Source of the DNA: Dietzia alimentaria 72
GTDB taxonomy: Bacteria; Actinomycetota; Actinomycetes; Mycobacteriales; Mycobacteriaceae
Assembly (NCBI RefSeq): GCF_000226215.1
Contig: NZ_AGFF01000032.1
Span: 23,957 to 87,956, forward strand
Length of the DNA: 64,000 nucleotides
Direction of reading: 5' to 3'
Numbering within the stretch: position 1 is the stretch's first letter; every line of letters starts with the position of its first letter. Shown piece after piece: positions 29,045-38,959 of this stretch. Made by a program: the position numbers and the translations under genes. The notes under the pieces are model-generated. The model was not told the DNA's origin and did not search any database. It saw nothing but the letters and a program-made list of their open reading frames with translations.

Positions 29045-30124
29045 ATGCTGATGGTGGGTCTGACCGGTGGGATTGGTGCTGGCAAGTCAACGGTGACTTC
29101 CATACTCGCGGAAGAGCAGGCGGTGATTGTGGACGCCGATCGCATCGCACGGGAGGTCGTCGAACCCGGCACGCCGGGGCTCGCGATGCTGGTGGCGGAG
29201 TTCGGCGAGGCCATCCTCGCCTCCGACGGCTCCCTCGACCGCGCGGCCCTCGCAGGTTTGGCTTTTGTCGACGCCGAACGTACTGCCGCTCTGAACGCCA
29301 TCACGCATCCGCTCATCGGCGAGCGGACGGCCGAGTTGTTCGGCACCGCGCCTGCTGACGCAATCGTCGTCCATGACATGCCGCTATTGGTGGAGGGTGG
29401 TATGGCGCCAGGCTATGACCTTGTGATCGTCGTGGACACGCCCGCGGAGATTCGACTGCGGCGTCTCGTGGAGCAGCGCGGCATGCCGGAGGATGACGCT
29501 CGCGCCCGGATGGCGAGGCAGGCCACCGACGAGGCACGGAGGGCAGCAGCGGATGTGCTCATTGACAACTCGGGTGACCGGGGGGCCGTCGCGGAGGTGA
29601 CCCGCGAGCTCGTGGAGACGAGATTGCGGCCATTCGAACGCAATCGCCGGACGGCGACACCCGTGGTGGGCGACCGGACCGTGGTGCCGTTCCGTCACGA
29701 ATGGGCCGCCGAGGCCGAGCGGGCCTGCGCACGACTGCGCCATGTGGTAGGGCAGATCGCCACCCGCGTCGACCACGTGGGTCCCACCGCGGTCGACGGA
29801 TTGGACGCACCGGACATCCTCGACCTTCAGGTGACTGTCCCTGACGGCACCGCGGTGGACCAGGCGTGGGCAGTGTTGGTCGGGGCAGGCTACGTTCCGG
29901 GAGATGATCCGATCCTCCACGGCTGTGATCCCGCGCGTCCGCTGGAGGTTACGATTGTGTCGGAAGACAACCCGGACCACGAATTTTCTCTCCTGATGGC
30001 GGAGGTCATCGGTGCGGACCCGGGTGCTCGGGCCGAGTACGCCGAGATCCTTCGGCGCGCGGACCGTGAAGAGACCCGTCAGTGGGAGCGCACTCGGTGT
30101 GAGGCCTCACGAAACCGAGTCTGA
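29045..30124 (+). CDS. coaE: Dephospho-CoA kinase fused to a GrpB/UPF0157 domain
   Basis: A 359-residue protein. Residues 1-200 are the last enzyme of CoA synthesis: P-loop [38 protein letters not shown] and a DNSGD near the end of the domain. Residues from about 210 match GrpB/UPF0157 ([15 protein letters not shown], then [20 protein letters not shown]), a nucleotidyltransferase-like fold. The same fusion occurs in mycobacterial CoaE (Rv1631), but that protein is about 407 residues, so the GrpB part here seems shortened near its C-terminus. It lies between minus-strand DUF4185 genes. Confidence 0.93.
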   Translation: MLMVGLTGGIGAGKSTVTSILAEEQAVIVDADRIAREVVEPGTPGLAMLVAEFGEAILASDGSLDRAALAGLAFVDAERTAALNAITHPLIGERTAELFGTAPADAIVVHDMPLLVEGGMAPGYDLVIVVDTPAEIRLRRLVEQRGMPEDDARARMARQATDEARRAAADVLIDNSGDRGAVAEVTRELVETRLRPFERNRRTATPVVGDRTVVPFRHEWAAEAERACARLRHVVGQIATRVDHVGPTAVDGLDAPDILDLQVTVPDGTAVDQAWAVLVGAGYVPGDDPILHGCDPARPLEVTIVSEDNPDHEFSLLMAEVIGADPGARAEYAEILRRADREETRQWERTRCEASRNRV

Positions 30125-30152
30125 CCAGGGGGTGAGGCCCGGGCCCCGGTGT

Positions 30153-30180
30153 GTGACGCGCCGGGGTCCGGACGCGTCAC
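30153..30180. terminator. Small hairpin between coaE and the second DUF4185 gene
   Basis: An 8-bp stem GTGACGCG/CGCGTCAC with a 12-nt GC-rich loop overlaps the stop codon of the minus-strand gene and lies 29 nt after coaE. It could be a shared bidirectional terminator for the two convergent genes, but it has no T-run. Confidence 0.35.
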
Positions 30181-31748
30181 TCGGTCGGGACAACTCCGTT
30201 GACAAGTTCGGAAACCGGCACCTGTCGCACAACTTCGGTGGCAGGCGTGGTCGGGGCGGTGGCCCTTCGCATTCCTGGGCCCGGGAAGAGGTCGGGCAGG
30301 TGCGTCCGCACCAAGAACACGTTGTAGGCGTTCCAGGTGGTCACGAGGTAGTAGAGATCGTCGCCCTGCGCCCACGGGTGCATGAAACCGCCGTAGACGC
30401 CGGGAAGCACGGAGTAGTCGATGAGCACGGTGGGTGAACTCCAGGGGCCCTCGGGTTCGTCGGCGGTCCGCAGAACGATCGAGTTATAGCCCTGCGAGTA
30501 CATCGCCGTGTACTTGCCGAGGTGCTCATTCCACATGGTCGAGAGTTCGCTGGCGGGAGCAGGCAGAACCCGCGTAGCGTTGCCGACCTCGGACACCCAG
30601 GCGGAACCGTTCCAGTACTCGTATGCGGTGGGATCGAGCACTCCGACTGTAGGCGCCACCTCGGTGCCGTCCAGGTCGTCGGCTGTCGGGGAGCCGTTCA
30701 GCGGGACACGGGCGATGATCGCGGCGCCCTGGCGGCCTGAGGGTGTGAGGTACTCGTAGAGGTACTCCTCGGTCTTGAGAAACGAGCTCATCTGCGCGCC
30801 CGACCAGGCTCGGTCGACCTCTGGGCCGCCTGTTCCGATGGGCACGCTGTTGGTGATGGGTCTCGCCATGGCCGGGACCACGGTCCAGTTCTCGCCGTTG
30901 TCGGTGGAGTAGGCCATGCCCGAATAGTTAGTGGTCCACGAGCCGGGCTGGCCCCAATGCGCCACAGACATGAATCGCAGGTATTGGACGCCTTCAACGG
31001 AAATGCCGGCGGTGGGAATAATCGTCACCTCACCCGGGACACCGGCGCGGGGCACGAGAGACTTGGCCAGTCCGTCCTGACCGAGCGCAGCGGAGTCTAT
31101 GGTGATGCCGTCGGTCATGTCGGTGTCGCCGGAGCGGAACAGGACGTTGGAGCGCCATTGGTTTCCCGGGATGGTGCAGTCACCCATGGTGTCTCCGAAG
31201 GCCATGAGCACCTCGGGATCCGCCGCGTCGCCGTTGTCCCACATGATGCCCAGGTCGGTACCGCCTACCCCGTATCGGCTCATGCTCTCGGAGGGACTGG
31301 TCGGGCCGGTGACCAGTTGCTCGAACCGGGTGGGGCCGCGCAGAACGGGCACGGTGCCCTGCTCGCCGGTGATCCACGGCGGCATTCCGTAGACCGAGCC
31401 GACCAGCGGGTCCACTGAGCCGGAGATCCCGTTTCCGAGCGAACCGGTCTCGAGCTGCTGCACCAGTGAGCCGCTGCGGTCTGCGGACCCCAGCGAACCT
31501 GAAAGCGAACCGATCGATCCCGTGTCGCCGGACGAACCGAGCGATCCGAGGGATCCCGCGGCCATCCCCGCGCCTGTTCGGTGCTCGAGCAGTGATCCGA
31601 AGTTGCCGAACATCTCGCTACAGGGCCCGGCGGCGGCGCTGCCCGCCCCCAGGGTTCCTACCGCGGCGATTGTGGCCGCAGCCGTCGCAGTTGTGGTGAG
31701 CACCGAGACGTATCGACTGCGGAGACGACGGGAAGTGGGGCGGGTCAT
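30177..31748 (-). CDS. Secreted DUF4185 protein 2 (GH183-like, candidate endo-D-arabinanase)
   Basis: A 523-residue exported protein. A signal peptide ends near GAGSAAAGP. Residues about 50-110 form a low-complexity stretch rich in GSLGS-type repeats. The core matches its two neighbours: [70 protein letters not shown] and TWNAYNVFLVRTHL. It starts 3 nt after the stop of the gene at 31752, so the two form an operon. It is longer than the third copy by an insertion before the C-terminal half. Confidence 0.85.
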   Translation of the reverse strand: MTRPTSRRLRSRYVSVLTTTATAAATIAAVGTLGAGSAAAGPCSEMFGNFGSLLEHRTGAGMAAGSLGSLGSSGDTGSIGSLSGSLGSADRSGSLVQQLETGSLGNGISGSVDPLVGSVYGMPPWITGEQGTVPVLRGPTRFEQLVTGPTSPSESMSRYGVGGTDLGIMWDNGDAADPEVLMAFGDTMGDCTIPGNQWRSNVLFRSGDTDMTDGITIDSAALGQDGLAKSLVPRAGVPGEVTIIPTAGISVEGVQYLRFMSVAHWGQPGSWTTNYSGMAYSTDNGENWTVVPAMARPITNSVPIGTGGPEVDRAWSGAQMSSFLKTEEYLYEYLTPSGRQGAAIIARVPLNGSPTADDLDGTEVAPTVGVLDPTAYEYWNGSAWVSEVGNATRVLPAPASELSTMWNEHLGKYTAMYSQGYNSIVLRTADEPEGPWSSPTVLIDYSVLPGVYGGFMHPWAQGDDLYYLVTTWNAYNVFLVRTHLPDLFPGPGMRRATAPTTPATEVVRQVPVSELVNGVVPTE

Positions 31749-31751
31749 ACG

Positions 31752-33182
31752 TCAGCCTTCCGGGATGGGGATGGTGTCTACGAGGACTGTCTCGCCGGTG
31801 TCCGCTGGGTCGGGAGTGTCGCGGGTCCAGCTGTCGTCCATGGTGCGCATCCGAGCGTTCGGATCCGGCAGGGAACGCGCCGGGACCTTCGACAGGTCGG
31901 TCTTCATGAGGAAGACGTTGTACGCGTCCCAGGTTGACATGGTGAAAAACAAGTCCTTGCCGTTGGACTCAATTGCCGGACTCCACGGGTGGGCGAACGC
32001 TCCGTAGAGCGTCGGCACATGTTGGTAGGAGAGCAAGATGTCCTTGCCGGACCAGGGTCCCTCGGGAGTACGAGCCTGACGCATGACGATGTTGTTGTTC
32101 TGGTCCGTGTAGAGGGCGATGAACCGGCCGAGGCGCTCGCTCCACGTCACTGACAATTCGCTCACGCGTCCGTCGAGGACCACTTTCGCGGCGCCGTGCT
32201 GCGGGACCCAGCCAACGCCGTCCCAGTAGCGGTACGCCGCCATGTCTTCGAAGTTGGCCTCTGGAACGCGGGCGAGGACGGCCGTCCCGTTGCGCCCGGA
32301 CGGGGTCATGTACTCGTAGACGTAGTCGACTTCGTCGTCGGTGTGCTTGAGGAAGGCGCTCATCTGGCCGGCCGGCTGCGTGACGTATGGGGTCCCGACG
32401 TTCCCTGGAATCAGGGCCGGGCTGCCCTCACCGAGCCGGCCGCTGCCAGCGACCGGAACCCAGTCGTCCCCGTTGTTCGCGGATTTGGCGAGGGCGGAGT
32501 AGTTGGTGATCCACTCACCCGGATCGCCCCATTCGGCCACGGACATGTAGCGCAGGTACTGCGTGCCGCCGACCTCGACACCGGCGGTCGGGATCACAGT
32601 CACCTCGCCGGGCCGGTCAGAGCGCGGAAGAATGGACTTGGCCATGCCTTCCCGCTCCAACGGTGCATCGTCGATCAGCATGCCATCGGAGAGCGTGCGG
32701 TCAGACGAGCGCAGGAGGATGTTGCTGCGCCACTCGTCCCCGTCAACGCTGCAGTCGCCCATGGTGTCACCGAGCGCCATCATCATCCGCCGGTCGGTAC
32801 CGTCAGCACCGTTGTCCCAGAGGATGCCCAGGTCCGTTCCGCTGATCCCGAAGCGTTCGACCGTCTTATTGGGACTGGTCGGCCCCGTCAGGAGTTCGAC
32901 CGTCGTGGTGCGCCCCTCGAGGAGAGGTATGTAGCCCGAGTCGCCGTTGTGCCACGGGGTGGCCGGGTTCGACGGCGCTCCGAGTGACCCGCCCTGAGAA
33001 CCGCTCAGTGAGCCGGTCGCGCCGGCAGCACCGCCAGCGCCGGCCGGGGGCCAGGGGTCGCACGGGGCCGCCGCGGCGATCGGGCTGGAGAGCGTGAGCG
33101 CACCGGCGACGAGCGAGACGGCAGTGACCATGGCGACTGGTCGCCGCTTCCGATCGGGACAACGACGAGAAGTGCTGCTCAC
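31752..33182 (-). CDS. Secreted DUF4185 protein 3 (GH183-like, candidate endo-D-arabinanase)
   Basis: A 476-residue exported protein, first gene of a two-gene operon. GTG 33182 has GGAGAA just upstream. The signal peptide ends near SSPIAAAAP. A short Gly/Ser linker (GSLSGSQGGSLG) precedes the core: [70 protein letters not shown] and [15 protein letters not shown] polar tail of about 40 residues closes it. Same inferred role as the other two copies, but its different loops suggest different specificity. Confidence 0.85.
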   Translation of the reverse strand: MSSTSRRCPDRKRRPVAMVTAVSLVAGALTLSSPIAAAAPCDPWPPAGAGGAAGATGSLSGSQGGSLGAPSNPATPWHNGDSGYIPLLEGRTTTVELLTGPTSPNKTVERFGISGTDLGILWDNGADGTDRRMMMALGDTMGDCSVDGDEWRSNILLRSSDRTLSDGMLIDDAPLEREGMAKSILPRSDRPGEVTVIPTAGVEVGGTQYLRYMSVAEWGDPGEWITNYSALAKSANNGDDWVPVAGSGRLGEGSPALIPGNVGTPYVTQPAGQMSAFLKHTDDEVDYVYEYMTPSGRNGTAVLARVPEANFEDMAAYRYWDGVGWVPQHGAAKVVLDGRVSELSVTWSERLGRFIALYTDQNNNIVMRQARTPEGPWSGKDILLSYQHVPTLYGAFAHPWSPAIESNGKDLFFTMSTWDAYNVFLMKTDLSKVPARSLPDPNARMRTMDDSWTRDTPDPADTGETVLVDTIPIPEG

Positions 33183-33305
33183 TATGGGGTTCTCCAGACT
33201 TGGGCCATGTTAACGATGGTTCTGCGACTAGGATAACGGCTCGCTCCGACGGCGGCGTAACGCCGAGGGCGGCAGAGGCGCCCGCGGACTCGTAGGCTGG
33301 AGCCT

Positions 33306-35435
33306 ATGGCTTTTGCGACCGAAATTCCCGACGACGGGGCCCCTGTAGACCCCACAGTGCTGTCGTACTCGGAGTTTCGTCCCATCGGGGACATCGAACG
33401 CAGCTCGAACCGCTTTGAAGTGGTTAGTGAATTCACGCCGTCAGGCGACCAACCCACGGCTATCGCCGAGCTAACCGAGCGCCTCGAACGCAGTGAGCGT
33501 GACATTGTCCTGCTGGGCGCCACGGGTACCGGTAAGTCCGCCACCACGGCATGGCTCATCGAGAAGGTTCAGCGTCCGACGCTGGTCATGGCGCCCAATA
33601 AGACCCTCGCGGCACAACTGGCCAACGAGCTGCGCGAAATGTTGCCCAACAACGCGGTCGAGTACTTCGTGTCGTATTACGACTACTACCAACCCGAGGC
33701 CTACATCGCCCAGACGGACACCTTCATCGAGAAGGACTCCTCCATCAACGACGACGTGGAGAGGCTTAGGCACTCCGCGACATCGTCCCTGTTGTCCAGA
33801 CGCGACGTCGTCGTCGTCAGCTCTGTCTCATGTATTTACGGTCTCGGCACACCGCAGTCCTACCTTGATCGTTCTGTGTCATTGTCCGTCGGGCAGGAAG
33901 TTGACCGCGACCAACTGCTGCGACTCCTGGTGGACGTGCAGTACGAACGCAACGATGTCTCAATGACGCGCGGAACGTTCCGGGCCAAGGGCGACACCGT
34001 CGATATCATCCCCACGTACGAGGAGCTCGCAGTGCGCATCGAGTTCTTCGGTGACGAAGTGGACGCGTTGTACTACATCCACCCGTTGACCGGCGATGTC
34101 GTGCGCCGCGTTGACGAGGTCCGCATTTTCCCCGCCACCCACTACGTGGCCGGGCCCGACCGGATGGCCAAGGCGATCGCGTCGATCGAGGAGGAGCTGG
34201 AGGGCAGACTCGCCGAGCTCGAGAACCAGGGCAAGCTTCTCGAAGCCCAGCGCCTGCGTATGCGCACCTCCTACGACATCGAGATGATGCAGCAGGTCGG
34301 ATTCTGCTCGGGCATCGAGAACTACTCACGGCACATCGACGGCCGAGCCGCAGGCAGTTCCCCGGCGACGCTCATCGACTACTTCCCCGAGGACTTCCTC
34401 ACAGTGATCGACGAGTCCCACGTGACGGTGCCGCAGATTGGCGCCATGTACGAGGGCGATGCGTCACGCAAACGCAATCTCGTCGACTTCGGCTTCCGCT
34501 TGCCCTCGGCCCTGGATAACCGTCCCCTGACCTGGGAAGAATTCTCGGATCGGGTGGGCCAGACCGTCTATCTGTCCGCGACCCCGGGCAACTACGAGAT
34601 GGGCCGCACGGGTGGCGAGTTTGTGGAACAGGTGATCCGTCCGACAGGACTGGTGGACCCGAAGATCGTGGTCAAGCCCACCAAGGGGCAGATCGACGAC
34701 CTGATAGGTGAGATCCGCGCGCGTGCCGACCGCGACGAGCGTGTGCTCGTGACCACCCTGACCAAGAAGATGTCGGAGGACCTCACCGACTACCTACTCG
34801 AGCTGGGCGTCCGGGTGCGCTACCTGCACTCCGAGATCGACACTCTGCAGCGGGTGGAACTCCTGCGGGACCTGCGCCGAGGCGAGTACGACGTCCTGGT
34901 GGGTATCAACCTGTTGCGAGAGGGCCTCGACCTGCCGGAGGTCTCGCTGGTCGCGATCCTCGACGCGGACAAGGAGGGCTTCCTGCGCTCGAGCACGTCG
35001 CTGATCCAGACCATCGGCCGCGCCGCTCGAAACGTCTCGGGTGAGGTCCACATGTACGCGGACCGCATCACCGATTCCATGCAGCACGCGATGGAGGAGA
35101 CGGAACGGCGTCGCGAGAAGCAGATCGCCTACAACACCGAGCACGGCATCGACCCGCAGCCGCTGCGCAAGAAGATTGCGGACATTCTCGACAGGGTGGG
35201 GGAGGACCGCAGCGATGCGTCCGACCCCAGGGACCGGCCGGAGCTCGTGGGGACACGCGCGATCGGTAATGCGGCCCGGCCCCGCAAGGAGTTGGAGAAG
35301 CTCATCGGGGAGATGACCGAACAGATGATGTCCGCCGCCACCGAGCTGCGGTTCGAGCTGGCGGGACGCCTTCGTGATGAGATCGGAGAACTGCGCAAGG
35401 AACTCAAGGGCATGCGTGAGGCGGGTGTCGAGTGA
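33306..35435 (+). CDS. uvrB: Excinuclease ABC subunit B
   Basis: A 709-residue helicase-like subunit that verifies DNA damage after loading by UvrA and recruits UvrC. Walker A is GATGTGKS (about residue 70), and the beta-hairpin is [11 protein letters not shown] (about 124). Helicase motifs include LSATPGNYE (about 424) and [12 protein letters not shown] (about 567). The UVR motif for UvrC contact is near the C-terminus ([20 protein letters not shown]). It has a 123-bp upstream gap shared with the divergent DUF4185 operon. uvrA lies about 5.6 kb downstream. Confidence 0.97.
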   Translation: MAFATEIPDDGAPVDPTVLSYSEFRPIGDIERSSNRFEVVSEFTPSGDQPTAIAELTERLERSERDIVLLGATGTGKSATTAWLIEKVQRPTLVMAPNKTLAAQLANELREMLPNNAVEYFVSYYDYYQPEAYIAQTDTFIEKDSSINDDVERLRHSATSSLLSRRDVVVVSSVSCIYGLGTPQSYLDRSVSLSVGQEVDRDQLLRLLVDVQYERNDVSMTRGTFRAKGDTVDIIPTYEELAVRIEFFGDEVDALYYIHPLTGDVVRRVDEVRIFPATHYVAGPDRMAKAIASIEEELEGRLAELENQGKLLEAQRLRMRTSYDIEMMQQVGFCSGIENYSRHIDGRAAGSSPATLIDYFPEDFLTVIDESHVTVPQIGAMYEGDASRKRNLVDFGFRLPSALDNRPLTWEEFSDRVGQTVYLSATPGNYEMGRTGGEFVEQVIRPTGLVDPKIVVKPTKGQIDDLIGEIRARADRDERVLVTTLTKKMSEDLTDYLLELGVRVRYLHSEIDTLQRVELLRDLRRGEYDVLVGINLLREGLDLPEVSLVAILDADKEGFLRSSTSLIQTIGRAARNVSGEVHMYADRITDSMQHAMEETERRREKQIAYNTEHGIDPQPLRKKIADILDRVGEDRSDASDPRDRPELVGTRAIGNAARPRKELEKLIGEMTEQMMSAATELRFELAGRLRDEIGELRKELKGMREAGVE

Positions 35436-35527
35436 GCGTGACTTGGTGATGTGGGCCGCTTACCCCCTCCGGTGACGACCCCGGCGGACTACTGTGAGTG
35501 AAACGTGTTCCTGACGAGAGGAAGAGA

Positions 35528-35977
35528 ATGAGCGCCTACACGAAGGTGGTCGTGGGAACGGACGGATCCGAGTCGTCGTACCTGGCGGTCGACCGCGCCG
35601 CCGAACTAGCAGCCGACGCATCGGCGGGCCTGGTGATCGCGTGCGCCTATGTGCCCGCGGACCCGCGGTCCGTCAACCAGGCGGCTGACATGATGGGCGA
35701 CGACGCTTACCAGATTCGTGGTGACAATCCGGCCGAGGACATCGTCCGTGGAGCCCGGGACAGGGCACAATCGGCCGGTGCGACCGATATCGAGGTCCGC
35801 ACGGTCAAGGGTGCCCCCGTGGAATCTCTGATCAAGCTGGCGGATGAGGTCCATGCCGATCTGCTCGTGGTCGGAAACAAAGGGCTTAACTCGCTGACCG
35901 GTCGTCTGCTCGGTTCTGTGCCGGCGGATGCAGCTCGCCGTGCCACGTGCGACGTGCTGATCGTCCACACGACGTAA
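35528..35977 (+). CDS. Universal stress protein (single UspA domain)
   Basis: A 149-residue protein with a GAGAGGAAGAG site before ATG. It begins YTKVVVGTDGSESS and ends with the ATP-binding loop GNKGLNSLTGRLLGSVPADA, which keeps the G-2x-G-9x-G-S pattern. It matches the position and size of mycobacterial Rv1636, a USP reported to bind cAMP. Probably a small cytoplasmic nucleotide-binding dimer. Confidence 0.92.
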   Translation: MSAYTKVVVGTDGSESSYLAVDRAAELAADASAGLVIACAYVPADPRSVNQAADMMGDDAYQIRGDNPAEDIVRGARDRAQSAGATDIEVRTVKGAPVESLIKLADEVHADLLVVGNKGLNSLTGRLLGSVPADAARRATCDVLIVHTT

Positions 35978-36014
35978 AGACCCCAGCGGGTTCAACCCTC
36001 CGGTGGCAGGTGGG

Positions 36015-36449
36015 TCATTCGCAGAGGCGAGTCCGGCTCGCATCGATCAGTTTCTGACCTACCTCTGCCGATTCGCGGTCCGGATGCTGGGCCGCGATCG
36101 CACTGGTGAGCGGCCGGATACGGTCCAGTATGGTGTCGTCGTCCGCGCCGTCGGCGATACTGTGGCAGATTCCGATGCCCACCTCGACGGTGGTGCTGGC
36201 GGTCATGTCCGTAGGGAATCCGAAGCCGGACAAGTCGTCGAGAAACTCCCGCTCCGCCGGCGACCAGCGAGAAGTGGTGTCGGCGGGCGCGGAGGCGGGG
36301 GAGGCCCCGGCCGTCACGGTCGCGGGGCCGGTGGTGGTCCGGGAAGCCTCAGGGGCACCCTCCACGTGGTCCGAATTGCACGCAACCATGGTGATGGCCG
36401 TCAGTAGCACCATCGTGCCAACACCGACGCGGCGGAGAGCGAAGGTCAT
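36015..36449 (-). CDS. Putative lipoprotein with a DUF732-like domain
   Basis: A 144-residue protein. The signal peptide ends in TMVAC, a lipobox. A Thr/Ala/Pro-rich linker follows, then a helical domain (REFLDDLSGFGF ... GIGICHSIADG ... LIDASRTRLC) like the secreted DUF732 proteins of mycobacteria; the two Cys probably form a disulfide. Its ATG overlaps the stop of the HelD-like gene by 4 nt, so the two are co-translated. Function unknown. Confidence 0.75.
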   Translation of the reverse strand: MTFALRRVGVGTMVLLTAITMVACNSDHVEGAPEASRTTTGPATVTAGASPASAPADTTSRWSPAEREFLDDLSGFGFPTDMTASTTVEVGIGICHSIADGADDDTILDRIRPLTSAIAAQHPDRESAEVGQKLIDASRTRLCE

Positions 36450-38815
36450 GCGGAAACTTCCTGTCGTCGGTCGGTGACGGTGTCACGGATCTGTGCGAGC
36501 AGTGGTCCGAAGCCATCAGGCTGCACGAGGATGAGGTCCTGCGTGGCGCGCGTGACCCCCACGTAGAGGTCCTGGAGACCCTGCGGTGAACGTGCGAGGA
36601 CATGGTCGGGATCCACGACCACGACCACGTCGAATTCGAGCCCCTTGGCCAGGGCAAGGGGGAGAACCGCCGTGCCTGGTCGGGCTTGTTCCACCGCCTC
36701 ACGCAGTGGGAGGTCCGCGGCGGAGGGGTCGGAGTCCCCGAGACCGTCCGGTATCAACACCGCCACGGCGCGTTCATCTGGGACAGCGGCGACCTTCCCG
36801 GCGACCACCGGCGCGAGAGAGGTCGACTCCGGCTCGAGCCACGCCACCGGCCGGCGCCCCGGGCGGACCGGTCGCGGCGACGTGGCGGATGGATCGATCC
36901 GGTCGAGCAATAGCTCCGCTACGGCAGAGATGGTTTCCGGAGTGCGGTAGTTCACCGTGAGCTCGCTCAATACCCATCTGTCGTCCACGTAGGGCGACAG
37001 GGAGGCATCCCACGTGTCGATTCCCGCGGGGCTCGAAGTTTGGGCGACGTCCCCGACGAGCGTCATCCACCGGTTGGGGGACCGGCGCATGATGACCCTC
37101 CAGGCCATGGTCGACAATTCCTGGGCTTCGTCCACGATCACGTGGCCGAACGCCCAGTTTCGGTCCGATCCGGCACGGTCCGCGACTGTCAGGTCGGAAT
37201 CGGCGCTGTGCCGGCGCGCCAGGGATTCCGCGTCCACCACGTCGTAGGCCATGAGTACCTCTGGGTCTAGATCGTCCTCGATGTCCTGGACGGCGGAACC
37301 CGTGAGGATTTCCAGTGCCTCCTCGGCCTGGCGGAGCTGTTCATTCCATGCGCGGTCGGCCTCAGTGCCCTCGGTCCCCGGAGCCTCACCGAGGAGTTCC
37401 GCGAGTTCGTCGAGAAGGGGCACATCGGCAACCGAGAAAGCCGCGCCGTCCTCACGGAACAGAGCCTCCTGGTCTTCCGCGACGTAATCTCCGGCGGCCT
37501 CGGCGATGCGGTCCCGATTCGAGAGCAGGTCAGCCAACAACTCCTCGGGTCGTAGTGACGGCCACCAGGCGCTGATCGCGTCGAGAACCTCAGGTGCCGC
37601 TTCGACCTCGGCCCGAAGCGCTGCCCTGTCGTCGGCGTCGAGTAGGGGCATGGCGGGGTCGCCCAGGTCTCCGACGCCGTCCCCCTTCGGTGACCACGCG
37701 TCGTTCTCGGCGTGCCAGACCGGGTCGGTGAGTTCCGCGACGTATTGCTCGGTGAGGGCGTCGACGATCCGCGTGGCAAATGCGTCACGCGCTTGATTGT
37801 GCGGCCGACGGGCCATGCGGGCGCGCCCACGGGCCGCACGGACCGCAGCCGGCGTCAGTACCAGGTCGTGGCCCTCGGCGCGGATCACCACGTCGGATTC
37901 CGGGGCCAGTTGGCGTGCCCGCACCGCGGCCTTGAGAATGCCCACCATTTCGCCCGACCCCTTGACCTCCTCGCCCCGCAGGGTCTCGGGGCCGGTCGCA
38001 CGAACGCCTGGGTAGAGATCGGCGAGCGTACGCAGTACCACTCCTGATTCGCCGAGGGACGGTAGCACGCGGGCGATGTAGTCGAGGAACCGTGCGTTTG
38101 GACCAACGATGAGTACACCGCTGCGATCAAGTCGCTGTCGGTGTGTGTAGAGCAGGTAGGCCGCGCGGTGGAGAGCGACGGCGGTCTTGCCGGTACCGGG
38201 ACCACCCTGGACCACCAACACACCCGTGTGCGAACTGCGGATGATCTCGTCCTGTTCGCGTTGGATTGTGGCGACGATGTCTGACATGTGCCCGGAGCGG
38301 GCGGTGTCCAATGCTTCGAGGAGGGCCGATTCGCCCACCACGTCGTCGTGGTCCTCCGGCACTTCGCCGTCCGTGGGGGCGGTCAAATATTCGTCGTGGA
38401 CACCGATCACGCGACGACCGATTGTGCGTAGATGACGGCGCTTGTGTGCACCCTCCGGTCGCGCGGTGGTGGCGAGATAAAAGGGCCGGCTGTGATCAGC
38501 CCGCCAGTCGAGCAGGAGGGTGGTGAGATCATCGTCGTCGTCCCTCAGCCCGACGCGTCCGATCCGACGGACCTCGCCGTCCTCCATATCCAGGCGGCCG
38601 AAATACAAGCCCAGGTTGGCGGCGTTGTACGCCGCAAGTTCGGACGAATAGAGGCGGGCGAACGACTCCCGCTCGGAGCGAGCCTGAGGAGTCCCGCCGG
38701 ACCCTCGTAGAACGGCGTCCAATCGTTCACGGGTGTCGGTTTTCAACTCCTCGAGCCGATCGAGAAGTCGACCGAGGTGAAGCTGTTCCTCGTCGACGGC
38801 GTCGGGTCCCGTCAC
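36446..38815 (-). CDS. helD: HelD/HelR-like superfamily I helicase (RNA polymerase-associated ATPase)
   Basis: A 789-residue UvrD/Rep-family ATPase. GTG 38815 is chosen because AAAGGAG lies 6 nt upstream; the frame stays open beyond it. The N-terminal domain has YFGRLDMEDGEVRRIGRVGL and LLLDWRADHSRPFY, typical of HelD. Walker A is GGPGTGKTA (about residue 205), the DEAQ box is VDEAQELS (about 560) and motif VI is VGVTRATQDLIL (about 752). HelD proteins strip stalled RNA polymerase from DNA, and some (HelR) give rifampicin resistance. Whether this one does is not visible. It is co-transcribed with a lipoprotein gene. Confidence 0.88.
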   Translation of the reverse strand: MTGPDAVDEEQLHLGRLLDRLEELKTDTRERLDAVLRGSGGTPQARSERESFARLYSSELAAYNAANLGLYFGRLDMEDGEVRRIGRVGLRDDDDDLTTLLLDWRADHSRPFYLATTARPEGAHKRRHLRTIGRRVIGVHDEYLTAPTDGEVPEDHDDVVGESALLEALDTARSGHMSDIVATIQREQDEIIRSSHTGVLVVQGGPGTGKTAVALHRAAYLLYTHRQRLDRSGVLIVGPNARFLDYIARVLPSLGESGVVLRTLADLYPGVRATGPETLRGEEVKGSGEMVGILKAAVRARQLAPESDVVIRAEGHDLVLTPAAVRAARGRARMARRPHNQARDAFATRIVDALTEQYVAELTDPVWHAENDAWSPKGDGVGDLGDPAMPLLDADDRAALRAEVEAAPEVLDAISAWWPSLRPEELLADLLSNRDRIAEAAGDYVAEDQEALFREDGAAFSVADVPLLDELAELLGEAPGTEGTEADRAWNEQLRQAEEALEILTGSAVQDIEDDLDPEVLMAYDVVDAESLARRHSADSDLTVADRAGSDRNWAFGHVIVDEAQELSTMAWRVIMRRSPNRWMTLVGDVAQTSSPAGIDTWDASLSPYVDDRWVLSELTVNYRTPETISAVAELLLDRIDPSATSPRPVRPGRRPVAWLEPESTSLAPVVAGKVAAVPDERAVAVLIPDGLGDSDPSAADLPLREAVEQARPGTAVLPLALAKGLEFDVVVVVDPDHVLARSPQGLQDLYVGVTRATQDLILVQPDGFGPLLAQIRDTVTDRRQEVSA

Positions 38816-38892
38816 AGGCGCTCCTTTGCGGGGGTTGCGGCTCGGGCAGGACAACCAGGCTACCGGGAACCGGGGGATGCCCACATAAGACG

Positions 38893-38921
38893 ACGACCCC
38901 GCCCGAAGAGGGCGGGGTCGC
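38893..38921 (-). terminator. Terminator after the DoxX-like gene
   Basis: An 11-bp stem CGACCCCGCCC/GGGCGGGGTCG with a GAAGA loop lies about 40 nt beyond the stop of the minus-strand gene at 38960, upstream of helD. No long T-run is seen. Confidence 0.65.
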
Positions 38922-38959
38922 CGGAGTGATGCCGGTGGGGTCACCGACCACGCCGGAGG

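Noticed and set aside
38816..38890. Rifampicin-associated element upstream of helD
   Set aside because: The known palindromic element is absent, so a rifampicin-induced HelR role cannot be supported from the promoter.
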